From Mesorhizobium sp. (GTDB taxonomy: Bacteria > Pseudomonadota > Alphaproteobacteria > Rhizobiales > Rhizobiaceae), in contig NZ_JAFKID010000005.1 of the NCBI RefSeq assembly GCF_017306545.1, positions 1-38,212 of the forward strand: 38,212 nucleotides of DNA, written 5' to 3'. Shown here in pieces: positions 8,633 to 17,700 of the stretch. The notes under the pieces were generated by a model. That model did no database searches. It saw nothing but the letters and a program-made list of their open reading frames with translations, and was not told the origin of the DNA. Position 1 is the first letter of the stretch; every line of letters begins with the position of its first letter. The position numbers were made by a program, and so were the translations under genes.

Positions 8633-9403
8633 ATGACCGGACGGCTGCAAGGCAAGGTCGCGCTCGTCATTGGCGCCGCACGCGGCATCGGCCGGGGCAT
8701 TGCCGAGCGCTTCGCCGAGGAAGGCGCAAGGCTCGTCCTCGGCGACATGGATTCCGAGGCCGCCCGGACGACCGCCCGCGACCTCGACGCCGCCTTCGTC
8801 GCCACCGACATCTCGAAAATGGCCGATGCCGAAGCGGCGGCCGCGCTCGCGGTACAAAGGCACGGCCGCCTCGACATCGTCGTCCAGAACGCCGGCATCT
8901 ACCCCTGGCAACTCATCGAAGACACCAGCCCCGACGACTGGGACCGGGTGATGGCGGTGAACCTGCGCGGCGCCTTCAACGCCGCGCGCGCCGCTCTGCC
9001 GGTTATGAAGACGCAGCACTCGGGACGCATGCTGTTCACCTCTTCCATCACCGGGCCGCATGTGACCAGTCCGGGTCACGGCCATTATTCCGCGACCAAA
9101 GCCGGCATCAACGGCTTCATCCGCGCCGCCGCGCTGGAGTTCGCCGGCTACGGCATCACCGTCAACGGCGTCGAGCCGGGCAACATCCTGACCGAAGCGA
9201 TCCAGGAACATCGCGGCCCGGCCTTCATCAAGAACATGGAGGACGCCATCCCGCTTGGCCGGCTCGGCAGCCCGCGCGACGTCGCCAACGCCTTCCTGTT
9301 CCTGGCTTCCGACGACGCGGCCTACATCACCGGCACGACCATCGTGGTCGACGGCGGCCAACTCTTGCCCGAAGGCGCCGACTTCCGCCTCAATCCTCCA
9401 TGA
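8633..9403 (+). CDS. SDR-family NAD(P)-dependent oxidoreductase
   Basis: A 256-residue classical short-chain dehydrogenase. The cofactor motif GAARGIG spans residues 14-20, NAG 86-88, and the catalytic set is Asn110, Ser138, Tyr152 and Lys156. An acidic GDMD after the second strand (Asp38) favours NAD over NADP. ATG at 8633 was chosen because GGAG lies about 8 nt upstream, 11 nt after the permease stop; a longer in-frame reading would overlap the whole permease gene. It overlaps the GNAT gene by 4 nt. Its place right after the transporter suggests it oxidises the imported sugar or polyol, like polyol or sugar dehydrogenases of this family. The substrate is inferred only from context. Confidence 0.88.
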   Translation: MTGRLQGKVALVIGAARGIGRGIAERFAEEGARLVLGDMDSEAARTTARDLDAAFVATDISKMADAEAAAALAVQRHGRLDIVVQNAGIYPWQLIEDTSPDDWDRVMAVNLRGAFNAARAALPVMKTQHSGRMLFTSSITGPHVTSPGHGHYSATKAGINGFIRAAALEFAGYGITVNGVEPGNILTEAIQEHRGPAFIKNMEDAIPLGRLGSPRDVANAFLFLASDDAAYITGTTIVVDGGQLLPEGADFRLNPP

Positions 9404-10050
9404 ACGCCGGACCGACCATCCTCGATTTCGGCGGCGGCTTTATCCTGCGCCAGGCGAGAACGGAGGATCATGGCGACCTCGCCCGGATATGCCTGAAGAC
9501 CGGCAATGCCGGCGCGGACGCCACGGCAAGAGAAGACGATCCGGACCTTCTCGGACACATCTACGCCGTTCCCTATCAGGTCTGCGAACCGGACCTCGCC
9601 TTCCTGATCGAAGGGCCTCAAGGCGCCGCCGGCTACCTGTTCGGCGCGCTCGACACCGAAGCCTTCAACGCCCGGCTGGCACGCGACTGGTATCCAGCCT
9701 TGCAGCGCCGCTATCGCGATCCCGGCCCCGACCGCTCGCGCTGGACAGGCAGCGACTGGGCGCGGTACTTGGTTCATCGTCCGCAAGCGGCGCTGCCGCC
9801 CGGCCTGTCGGCCTACCCCTCGCACGGACATATCGACCTGTTGGAACCGGCACGCGGGCGCGGCATCGGCACACGGGCCGTCGCATTCCTGCTTGAGCGG
9901 CTGCGCATCGGCGGGTCGCCCGGCCTTCATCTTCAAGTCGATCCCCGCAACGGCAACGCGCAGCGCTTCTACCGGGCGCTCGGTTTCGAACGGCTCCAAG
10001 CGAGCGACCTGCCGGCGGATATCGCGTTCATGGCAAAGAGGCTGCGCTGA
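9400..10050 (+). CDS. GNAT-family N-acetyltransferase
   Basis: A 216-residue protein with a C-terminal GNAT fold. The acetyl-CoA-binding motif A is clear: GHIDLLEPARGRGIG ending at residue 157, followed by an amphipathic helix, and a late NGNAQRFYRALGF motif typical of GNAT enzymes. The N-terminal part with YAVPYQVCEPDLAFL and the long insert before motif A recall bacterial relatives of the acetyltransferase-like domain of O-GlcNAcase; this is a recollection of family pattern, not a search. Its ATG overlaps the SDR stop (ATGA), so it is translationally coupled to the sugar operon. The acceptor is unknown; an amino sugar or a small amine is possible. Confidence 0.8.
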   Translation: MNAGPTILDFGGGFILRQARTEDHGDLARICLKTGNAGADATAREDDPDLLGHIYAVPYQVCEPDLAFLIEGPQGAAGYLFGALDTEAFNARLARDWYPALQRRYRDPGPDRSRWTGSDWARYLVHRPQAALPPGLSAYPSHGHIDLLEPARGRGIGTRAVAFLLERLRIGGSPGLHLQVDPRNGNAQRFYRALGFERLQASDLPADIAFMAKRLR

Positions 10051-10082
10051 AAGGAATGGCCGACAGGGGTTGGCATCAGGTG

Positions 10083-10099
10083 TGTGATCTGCAATCACA
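10083..10099. promoter_or_regulatory. Inverted repeat before BKACE gene
   Basis: TGTGAT and ATCACA are perfect 6-bp arms around a 5-nt spacer, 30 bp before the ATG at 10130. It resembles a CRP-type half-site pair, but the TGTGA-TCACA spacing is 7 rather than the usual 6. It could bind a GntR- or CRP-like regulator; none is encoded adjacent. Confidence 0.35.
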
Positions 10100-10129
10100 G
10101 CGCGAACCTGAGCCGCCGCAAGTAACGAC

Positions 10130-10972
10130 ATGAACGCACAAGCCAAGCCCCTCGTCATCATGGTGGCCCCAAACGGCGCCCGCCGCACCAAGGCCGACCA
10201 TCCCGCCCTGCCGACCACCGCCGCGGAACTGGCGGAGACAGCGGCGGCCTGCCTCGACGCAGGTGCCGCCGCGATCCACTTGCATGTGCGTGACGCGCAG
10301 GCGCGGCACGTACTTGACGCCGAACTCTACCGCGAGGCGATAGCCGCCGTTCGCGCACGGACGGGCGCCGCCATGGCGGTCCAGATAACGACCGAATCGA
10401 TGGGCCGCTATTCTCCCACCGAGCAGATGGATCTCGTCCGAAAGCTGCGGCCGGCGGCCGTCTCCATGGCTTTGCGCGAACTTCTGACGGGCGGCGAAGC
10501 CGGACCGTCGGCGTTCTATGCATGGGCGTCAGACAACCGGATAGCTGTCCAGCACATCCTTTACGATCACGCCGATCTCGACCGTTTCGCTGAATTGCGG
10601 CGGCGCGGCCTGCGTCCCGAAAGCCGCCCGCAACTGCTGTTCGTCCTCGGCCGTTATGCCTTGAACCAGGAAAGCCGGCCGCAGGACCTCGATGCCTTCC
10701 TTGAAGGGCTCGACCACCATGGTCTGCGCAATGAAGCGGTCTGGTCGGTTTGCGCTTTCGGGCGGGGCGAAACGGCGGCCCTTGCCGCGGCGATCGAAGG
10801 GGGCGGCCATGTCCGCGTCGGCTTCGAGAACTCGCTGTGGAATGCCGACGGCAGCGTCGCCCGCGACAACGCCGAGCGCGTCGCAGCCATAGCCGCCCTC
10901 GCCAGGCGCATCGGGCGGCCGGTAGCCTCGGGGCCGGAGGCCAGAGAAATTCTCGGTATTACCGCCGCCTGA
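10130..10972 (+). CDS. BKACE-family beta-keto acid cleavage enzyme (DUF849)
   Basis: A 280-residue TIM-barrel protein of the family typified by Kce, the 3-keto-5-aminohexanoate cleavage enzyme. These enzymes condense a beta-keto acid with acetyl-CoA to yield acetoacetate and a new acyl-CoA. The zinc ligands His50 and His52 (HLHVR) and Glu233 (VGFEN) are present, with Arg229 at the same spacing as in Kce. The start MNAQAKPLVIMVAPNGA aligns well with the family. It lies 79 bp after the GNAT gene behind an inverted repeat, so it may have its own promoter. The substrate within this large family cannot be decided here. Confidence 0.85.
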   Translation: MNAQAKPLVIMVAPNGARRTKADHPALPTTAAELAETAAACLDAGAAAIHLHVRDAQARHVLDAELYREAIAAVRARTGAAMAVQITTESMGRYSPTEQMDLVRKLRPAAVSMALRELLTGGEAGPSAFYAWASDNRIAVQHILYDHADLDRFAELRRRGLRPESRPQLLFVLGRYALNQESRPQDLDAFLEGLDHHGLRNEAVWSVCAFGRGETAALAAAIEGGGHVRVGFENSLWNADGSVARDNAERVAAIAALARRIGRPVASGPEAREILGITAA

Positions 10973-11002
10973 CCGGAGCCTCACCGGGCAAGGCCGTAGC
11001 GC

Positions 11003-11106
11003 TTAGAGCGAAATGCCCGTTTCCCTGAATCGGTATTCCGCTCTAACCATTTGTTTTTGAAGCATGATGTTTTCCGAAAAGTCTGCAACTTTTCGGCATC
11101 ATGCTT
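11003..11106. repeat. Two-palindrome intergenic element (RIME-like)
   Basis: Two adjacent palindromes fill the gap between convergent genes. The first has arms TTAGAGCG (11003-11010) and CGCTCTAA (11039-11046), with further pairing AATGCC/GGTATT inside. The second has AAGCATGATG (11060-11069) and CATCATGCTT (11097-11106) enclosing AAAAGT/ACTTTT around a 5-nt loop. This two-palindrome structure and size of about 105 bp match the intergenic mosaic elements known in rhizobia. It overlaps the last codon region of the lyxose isomerase and may serve as a bidirectional terminator. Confidence 0.65.
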
Positions 11107-11792
11107 TAACCGACCCACTTCTCGTAGTCGGACACCAGAAGATGCAGCGGCGGCGTGTCTTCCTCGATGGCCGCGAAACGGCCGATCGGATCGCGGAAAA
11201 TATTGTCGGTGAGATCGTCATTGACGGTCGAGACTTCGCCGATGAGCACGTCCTTGCCCTCGGCCCAGAAGGCATGCCAGACGCCAGGCAGCAGCGTCAC
11301 GCTCTCGCCCGGATCGAGCTTGAGCAGGCCGCCGGCCGGCAGCTTGTGAATGGTGCCGTCCACCGGCACCGAAACCTCGGCCTGCGGATCGATGCCGCCC
11401 TCGGCATCGTGCATGAACAATTCCAGCACCAACTTGCCGCCGCCGCGATTGATGATGTCCTCCGCCTTAATGACGTGGCGGTGCATGGGCGAAAGCTGGT
11501 CCTTGCGCGAGATCATGATTTTCTCGGCATAAAGCATGCCGGCGCCCTTCTTCATGTCCTCGAAACGGCCGTTGCGCACGGTGAACAGGAAGAGGCCCAG
11601 CTCGTCGAACTTGCCCTGCCCGTAGTCGGTAATGTCCCAGCCGAGGCGGGACGAGAAAATACCGGCCGAACTTTGCCGGCGTGCCTTCATCTCGTCAGGC
11701 GACCAGTAGGCGAAGGGCGGCATGACATAGCCGAAGGAGCGGATGAAGGCATCGGCTTCGCGGATGATGGCGTTGACGGCGGACCGTTTCAT
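11106..11792 (-). CDS. D-lyxose ketol-isomerase (cupin type)
   Basis: A 228-residue cupin-fold enzyme of the D-lyxose isomerase family (EC 5.3.1.15), which interconverts D-lyxose and D-xylulose and often also D-mannose and D-fructose. The metal site is visible: His104, His106 and Glu111 in the first cupin motif (SPMHRHVIKAED) and His173 in PGVWHAFW. Its length matches the family. It is transcribed toward the sugar transporter operon and its stop lies in the palindromic repeat. The close link to a sugar ABC operon suggests a shared rare-sugar pathway, although it is on the opposite strand. The ribosome binding site is weak (GAGAG about 10 nt upstream). Confidence 0.88.
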   Translation of the reverse strand: MKRSAVNAIIREADAFIRSFGYVMPPFAYWSPDEMKARRQSSAGIFSSRLGWDITDYGQGKFDELGLFLFTVRNGRFEDMKKGAGMLYAEKIMISRKDQLSPMHRHVIKAEDIINRGGGKLVLELFMHDAEGGIDPQAEVSVPVDGTIHKLPAGGLLKLDPGESVTLLPGVWHAFWAEGKDVLIGEVSTVNDDLTDNIFRDPIGRFAAIEEDTPPLHLLVSDYEKWVG

Positions 11793-11867
11793 GGCGTTTT
11801 CACTCTCGACTTATGCGATCCATCCGCATTAGCCGAACGGCCTTTGCCTGTCGATGCCGCCTACAAT

Positions 11868-11897
11868 CGATTTATGCGTTGGCGATTTATGCGTTGG
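11868..11897. repeat. 15-bp tandem duplication at ccmC stop codon
   Basis: The unit CGATTTATGCGTTGG occurs twice in perfect tandem (11868-11882 and 11883-11897). On the minus strand each copy contains an in-frame TAA, so ccmC ends at the first stop and a second copy of the last codons plus stop follows it. Confidence 0.9.
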
Positions 11898-12642
11898 CCC
11901 GGCGCGCCGCCATGCGGCGCATGGCGGCAACCCGCCGGCGCAGGATCTCGCTGCGCATCGCCGTCAGGTGCAGGGCGAAGAACAGGACGGTGAAGCCAAC
12001 GGCCATCACCAGCAGCGGCACCAGCATCGAGGGATCGATGGTCGGGCCGCCCAACCGGAACACGGAGGCCGGCTGATGCAGCGTGTTCCACCAATCGACC
12101 GAGAACTTGATGATGGGGATATTGACGAAGCCGACCAGCGTGATGACGGCGGCGGCCCATGCCGCGCGGCCGGCATCGTCCAGCGCGCGGGTGAGCGCAA
12201 TAATGCCGAGATACATCAAGAACAGCACGAAGACCGAGGTCAGGCGAGCGTCCCACACCCACCAGGTGCCCCACATCGGCTTGCCCCAGATGGAGCCGGT
12301 AATCAGCGCCAGCGCCGTAAACGTCGCCCCGACGGGTGCTGCCGACTTCAACGCCACGTCCGCCAGCGGGTGACGCCAGACCAGCGTGCCGAGTGCCGAG
12401 ACGGCCATCAGCGTGTAGCACAGCATCGCCAGCCAGGCGAAAGGCACATGGATATACATGATGCGCACGGTGATGCCCTGCTGGAAATCGGCCGGCGCGG
12501 CGAAGCTCATGTAGAGCCCGCAGGCGAGGATGACGGCGGCGGCCGTCCACAGCCAGGGAGACAGCCGGTCTGCAAACGCGACGAACCGCGTAGGGTTCGC
12601 CAAGTCTATCCAGCCGGTCGGGCGCGTGCTCGTCTCGCTCAT
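11887..12642 (-). CDS. ccmC: Cytochrome c maturation heme-handling protein CcmC
   Basis: A 251-residue, six-helix inner-membrane protein that presents heme to CcmE in the System I cytochrome c maturation pathway. The tryptophan-rich heme-handling motif runs from about residue 119 to 136 (WGKPMWGTWWVWDARLTS), flanked by the conserved histidines His65 (YIHVPFAW) and His189 (TLHQ). Typical length is about 245-255. In most rhizobia it sits in ccmABCDG; here it is alone, with ndvA upstream and the lyxose isomerase downstream, and no room for ccmD. The 3' end carries a 15-bp tandem duplication that includes the stop. The other Ccm proteins must be encoded elsewhere if it is active. Confidence 0.93.
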   Translation of the reverse strand: MSETSTRPTGWIDLANPTRFVAFADRLSPWLWTAAAVILACGLYMSFAAPADFQQGITVRIMYIHVPFAWLAMLCYTLMAVSALGTLVWRHPLADVALKSAAPVGATFTALALITGSIWGKPMWGTWWVWDARLTSVFVLFLMYLGIIALTRALDDAGRAAWAAAVITLVGFVNIPIIKFSVDWWNTLHQPASVFRLGGPTIDPSMLVPLLVMAVGFTVLFFALHLTAMRSEILRRRVAAMRRMAARRANA

Positions 12643-12706
12643 GCCTCGTTCATAGACCGGGGAAACTGTCGGGGCAATCGGCCGATTGTCGCTGCCCGGC
12701 CGGGAT

Positions 12707-12727
12707 GGGCGGCGAACCGCGCCGCCC
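12707..12727. other. GC-rich hairpin between ndvA and ccmC
   Basis: An 8-bp perfect stem (GGGCGGCG with CGCCGCCC, 5-nt loop) lies 15 bp after the ndvA stop. No T run follows on the minus strand, so it is at best a weak or Rho-assisted terminator. A separate 14-bp palindrome CAATCGGCCGATTG lies at 12675-12688 in the ccmC leader. Confidence 0.4.
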
Positions 12728-12741
12728 TTGCCGGAAAGCCG

Positions 12742-14520
12742 TCAGGCGGCCGCGTCCTGCACGGCCGAAAGGCGGCTCATGCGGCGCACTTCCTCGTCGC
12801 TGAGCAGGCCGCCGGCGCGCAGCAGCGCGGCGAAGCGGCCGTTGCGCATCGACAGTTCGACGAAGCCGCCCTGCTCGACCACCTTGCCCTTGTCCATGAA
12901 GACGACGAGGCTGGCGTCGCGCACGGTGCTGAGGCGATGCGCGATGATGAAGGTCGTGCGGTCGCGCCGCAGGTCGTCGATGGCTTCCTTGACGCGGCCT
13001 TCCGTCTCGACGTCGAGCGCGCTGGTGGCTTCGTCCAGCACGAGGATCGGCGCGTTCTTCAGCACGGCGCGCGCGATGGCGATGCGCTGGCGCTCGCCAC
13101 CCGAAAGCTGGCCGCCACGCTCGCCGACGATAGTGTCGTAGCCTTCGCTCTTGGCGAGGATGAAGTCCTGCGCCACGGCGGCCTCGGCGGCGGCATGGAC
13201 CTCTTCATAGCTGGCATCCTCGCGGCCGATGCGGATGTTGTCCTCGATCGACCGGTTGAGCAGGCCGGCGTCCTGAAACACTGTGGCGATGGCATGGCGC
13301 AGCGACTTGCGCGTCACCGTGCGGGTATCGACGCCGTCGATCAGGATACGGCCCTTCTGCGGCGCGTAGACGCCTTGCAGCAGGTTGATGAGCGTCGTCT
13401 TGCCCGCACCCGTCGGCCCGACGATAGCGACCGTCTGACCGGCCTGGACCTCGAAGGACACGTCCTCGACGCCCTGCCCCGAAGCGGCGAACTCGAAGCC
13501 GACATTCTCGAAGCGGATATGGCCGGTCACGGAGGTCAGGTCGCGCAGGCCCTCGGGCTCGGCTTCATCGACGGCGGAATCTTCCAGACGATAGAATTCT
13601 TCCAGCTTGGCGCGGGCTTCGGAGATCTGGTTGACGAAGGTCGAAACCTGGTCGAGACGCGCGATCAGCAGCGTGGCGAAGCCGGTGAAGGCGATCACCT
13701 CGCCGATGCGCAACTCGCCCTGGGTCACGAGATAGGCGCCGATCATCAGCACGATCATCATCGAGATGGTGGAGGACAGGCGGTTCAGCGCGCTGGCGAT
13801 GGCCCACCAGTCGAGCACCGGGTTCTGCGCCTTCAGGAGATCGCCGACATAACGCTTGAGCGCCTCCGTCTCGTGGCCGATGCGGTTGTAGCTCTGCAAC
13901 ACCGAAATGTTGGTGACGGAGTCCGTCACATGCGCGAACACCTTGTGGTAGTGGCGCTCGACGTTGGCCTGGCCGTCCTTGGTGCGGCGCATGACCAGCC
14001 GGCCGATGACAAAATAGAGGACACCGAGAACGATCAGCACCACCGACATGCGCACGTCGAGCGACAGCGCGGTCGGGATCAGCAAGGCAAGCGCCACCAC
14101 GGTCGACAGGTGCAGGCGCATGAATTCCAGCCACAGGCTGAACAGCGTCTCGACGGCCCTCAAGAGGGTGTGCAGGGAATTGGACGTGCCGCGCTGGTGA
14201 TGCCACGAAAGCGGCATGGTGATGATGCGCTCGAAGGATTCACACAGCACCTCGCTGCGGCGGGCATGGGCGAAGCGGTCGGCGCTGCGCGCCACCAGCA
14301 CGAAGGCGACGATGTTGAAGGCACCGAGGCCGGCCCACATGCCGAGCGGCGGCACGACGTCGGTATGATCGGAAATGGCGTCGATCACATGGCCGAACAT
14401 GATCGGCTCCAGGATCGCGATCACGGCCAGCGAGACGTTGGCCAGACAAATGAAAAACACCCGCTTCTTGTCGGCGGCAAGATAACCGAGCGCTCGCCAG
14501 TAGATCTGAAGGATGGACAC
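12742..14520 (-). CDS. ndvA: Cyclic beta-1,2-glucan exporter NdvA/ChvA
   Basis: A 592-residue half-size ABC exporter with an N-terminal six-helix membrane domain (residues about 15-310) and a C-terminal ATPase. Walker A is GPTGAGKTT near residue 370, the signature LSGGERQR near 473, and Walker B ILVLDEATSALD near 495; the switch His is in IIAHRLS. Length and sequence match the NdvA/ChvA family, which moves cyclic beta-1,2-glucan into the periplasm. It starts with GTG at 14520, with GGAG 8 nt upstream. The synthase gene ndvB is directly upstream on the same strand, 274 bp away, which supports the substrate assignment. Confidence 0.95.
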   Translation of the reverse strand: MSILQIYWRALGYLAADKKRVFFICLANVSLAVIAILEPIMFGHVIDAISDHTDVVPPLGMWAGLGAFNIVAFVLVARSADRFAHARRSEVLCESFERIITMPLSWHHQRGTSNSLHTLLRAVETLFSLWLEFMRLHLSTVVALALLIPTALSLDVRMSVVLIVLGVLYFVIGRLVMRRTKDGQANVERHYHKVFAHVTDSVTNISVLQSYNRIGHETEALKRYVGDLLKAQNPVLDWWAIASALNRLSSTISMMIVLMIGAYLVTQGELRIGEVIAFTGFATLLIARLDQVSTFVNQISEARAKLEEFYRLEDSAVDEAEPEGLRDLTSVTGHIRFENVGFEFAASGQGVEDVSFEVQAGQTVAIVGPTGAGKTTLINLLQGVYAPQKGRILIDGVDTRTVTRKSLRHAIATVFQDAGLLNRSIEDNIRIGREDASYEEVHAAAEAAVAQDFILAKSEGYDTIVGERGGQLSGGERQRIAIARAVLKNAPILVLDEATSALDVETEGRVKEAIDDLRRDRTTFIIAHRLSTVRDASLVVFMDKGKVVEQGGFVELSMRNGRFAALLRAGGLLSDEEVRRMSRLSAVQDAAA

Positions 14521-14759
14521 CTTGGCTACTCCACGAACCTGTCAGTTGTGCGCTGTCCCATTCGGCGTGAACAAGTATCGTTCGGCAGGTCGGAAAACAA
14601 TGGTTGGACACCCGTTCTGTTCCGATTCCGCGAACAAAAGATGGCAACGGGCCGAAATTTGCCGTGAACGGTAACGGGTTGAGATAAAAGGTGAAATGCC
14701 TGCTCTGCGGCGAAATTGCGGCAACCGGGTGCCGTTGCGGCAATTTTGAGCGCCGTCTT

Positions 14760-14782
14760 CGGCCGCCCGCGACGGGCGGCCG
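14760..14782. other. Strong hairpin between ndvB and ndvA
   Basis: A perfect 10-bp stem (CGGCCGCCCG with CGGGCGGCCG, 3-nt loop) lies 12 bp after the ndvB stop. On the ndvB strand it is followed by AAGACGGC, not by T residues, so it is unlikely to be a full intrinsic terminator. It may stabilise the ndvB mRNA end or cause partial termination before ndvA. Confidence 0.55.
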
Positions 14783-14794
14783 TTTCTCGCCGGT

Positions 14795-17700
14795 TCAGCC
14801 CGGTATTTTCACCAGCACGTCGAAGTCCGCGCCCTTCTTCAATTCCAGCGAGGTGCCCTTCACTTTCGCGCCGTTGACTTCGAGCGAAACGGACTTGCTT
14901 GCCTTGGCGCGCACGACGCGCACGCTGCACCGCGCGCCCAATAGATTGAGCTTTGCCGAATAACCGTCCCAACTGGTTGGGATTTTCGGATTGAAGCTGA
15001 TGCGCTTGCCCTGCCGTTCGATGCCGAGAACGGCCTCGACGGCGGCCCGGTACAGCCAACCGGCGGAGCCGGTGTACCATGTCCAGCCGCCGCGGCCGCC
15101 CTTGTCGCCCCCCTCTTCCCGCTCCGAGGCGTAGATGTCTGCGGCGACCACGTAGGGCTCGACCCGGTAGCGTTCGGCGGCCTCCTCGTCCAGCGCATGA
15201 TTGACCGGATTGAGCATGGAAAGGCAGCGATAGGCCTCGTCCACCTGCCCCATCTCGGCCAGCGCGATCACGAACCATGTCGAGGCATGGGTATACTGGC
15301 CGCCGTTTTCGCGCACACCGGGCGGATAGGCCTTGATGTAGCCGGGGTCCTTGTCGGTCTTCGAGAAGGCCGGGGTGAACAGCTTGACGATCTTGAGGTC
15401 TTCATCGACCAGCATGCGAGTCGCCTGGTTTATGGCGGTGCGCGAGCGCGCCGGATCGCCCTCGCCCGACAGCACGCTCCACGACTGCGCGATCGAGTCG
15501 ATCTTGCACTCGTCGGAATCGTGCGAGCCGAGCGGCGTGCCGTCGTCGAAGCTGCCGCGACGATACCATTCGCCGTCCCAGGCCGTGTTTTCCAGCGCCC
15601 GCTTCAACAGGTCGGCGTGTTTTTCCCAGCCCTTGGCTCGCTTATCGTCGCCTTCCGCCTTGGCGACATCGGCAAAGGCGCCCAACGTGCCGAGCAGGAA
15701 CCAGCCGAGCCATACGCTCTCGCCCTTGCCGCCCTGACCGACACGGTTCATGCCGTCGTTCCAGTCGCCGCCGAGGATCAGCGGCAGCCCGGCCGGACTG
15801 CTGCGCTTGATCGCGAGGTCGAGCGCCAGCGCGCAATGTTCGTAGAGCGAGACGCTCCGCTTGGAGACTTCGGGTGTGAAGAAGGCGTCATGCTCGCCCT
15901 CGGTCAGCGCCTGGCCGTTGATGAACGGCAAGGCTTCCTTGAGGATCGCCTTATCGCCGGTGACTTTGACATAGCGGGCTACCGCATGCGCCAGCCACAC
16001 CACGTCGTCGGAGATCATGGTGCGCACCCCAGCGCCGGTGCGCGGCAGCCACCAGTGCTGTACGTCGCCTTCCGGGAACTGCCGCCGCGCCGCGTTGAGG
16101 ATCTGGTCGCGCGCCAGTGCCGGGTCGTGCATCAGGAGCGACAGCGTGTCCTGCAACTGGTCGCGGAAGCCGAACGCCCCGCTCGCCTGGTAGAAGGCCG
16201 AGCGTGCCCGGATGCGGCAGGCAAGCGCCTGGTACGGCAGCCAATGGTTGATCACGGCGTCGAGCGCCTTGTCCGGCGTCTCGATCTGCACCGTATCGAG
16301 GAAGGCACGCCAGTCGCGCTCATTCTCTTCGAGCCGCTGGTCGAAATCCTTCTTTCGGTGCAGGCGGATCAGTTCGCCGGCCTGCTCCGCCGTGTCCGCG
16401 TCGCCCAACAACCACAGCAGGGTGACGTTGCCGCCCGCCGGTATCTCGACATCGCGCGCCATGGCGGCGCACGGATCGTCGCCAGCCTCGATGCGGCCGG
16501 ACAGCGCCCTACCGTTCAGAACGGCCTGCGGTTTCCCGCTCGAGCCGTGCCGGCCGAGAAATTCCTGGCGGTCGGCGGTGACGGACTGCGGCTCCCGATC
16601 GGCAGCCAGGAAGGCCACCCGATCGCCGAAGTCCAGCCCATAGGGGTTGCGGGCGAACAAGGCGCCGGTATCCGCGTCCAGCGACGGAATGATGGTCCCG
16701 GCGGTCTTCGAGCGATGAGTGCCAAGCACCCATTCGGCATAGGCGTAGATGCGCAACCTTGCCGTGGTATCGCCTTCGTTACGGATGCGCAGGCGCGAAA
16801 TTCGCACCGGATCGGCGGGATCGACCACATGGGTGAGGTCCATGGCGAGCGGCCCCCGCGTGGCGCGGAAGGTCGAAAAGCCCTGTCCGTGCCACGTCTC
16901 GTAGACCACCGCCGGATCGCGCACGACGGCGGCCGTCGGCGAGAAAGCCTGGCCGCTGTCGAGGTCGTGGATATAGATGCCCTCGCCCGGACGGTTCGTC
17001 ACCGGATCGTTCGACCACGGCGTCAACTGGTAGTCGCGGCTGTTGCGGCTCCAGGTAAAGGCCGCCCCTTCCGCCGAGACATGAAAGCCGAAGGCGGCGT
17101 TGGAAATGACGTTGATCCACGGCTGCGGCGTCGCCCGCTGGCCGGTCAGCCGGGTGACGTAATGGCGGCCGTCGCCGTCGAAACCGCCGAAGCCGTTCCA
17201 GTGGCTGAGCCCCGAGCCGTCGGCCGCGAAATCCACGACCGGCGCATGCGGCGCCGGCTGCGTTTCCACCAGGCCGGCGCCGCGAAGGGCGCGCGTCTCG
17301 TCGCGCGCCTGCAAGGCCGCCGCCTCGGCCCGCTCGATCTGGTCGAAAATGGTGCCGTTGCGGGTATGCAGGACGACGCGGGCGACGGCCAGCAGGGTGC
17401 GATAGGTCGGCTCGTCCATCAGGTCGCGCCGCACCGCGAAAATGTGCTGGCGCGGTCCGAGTTCGGTGCCGCGCACGCGGCTGTTTTCGCACAGCGCCTC
17501 GATCGCCTGCTGGAGATCCTGCACGTAGGACGAGGCCTGCTCGTTGACGACGACGAGATCGACCATCAATCCGCGTGCCCGCAGATACTCCTGGAACCGC
17601 AACGCCTGCGCGACGATCTCCAGGTCGGCGACGTCGCCGATGCGCACGGCAAAGATCGGGTAGTCGCCCGAAATCGACGTCGGCCACAGGCTCGACTGCT

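Noticed and set aside
12675-12688. 14-bp palindrome CAATCGGCCGATTG upstream of ccmC
   Set aside because: Perfect but isolated; no second copy or promoter alignment was found, so it was only mentioned with the neighbouring hairpin.
11854-14667. 937-codon ORF opposite ccmC and ndvA
   Set aside because: It spans two well-supported genes and their intergenic region with no protein-family signal.
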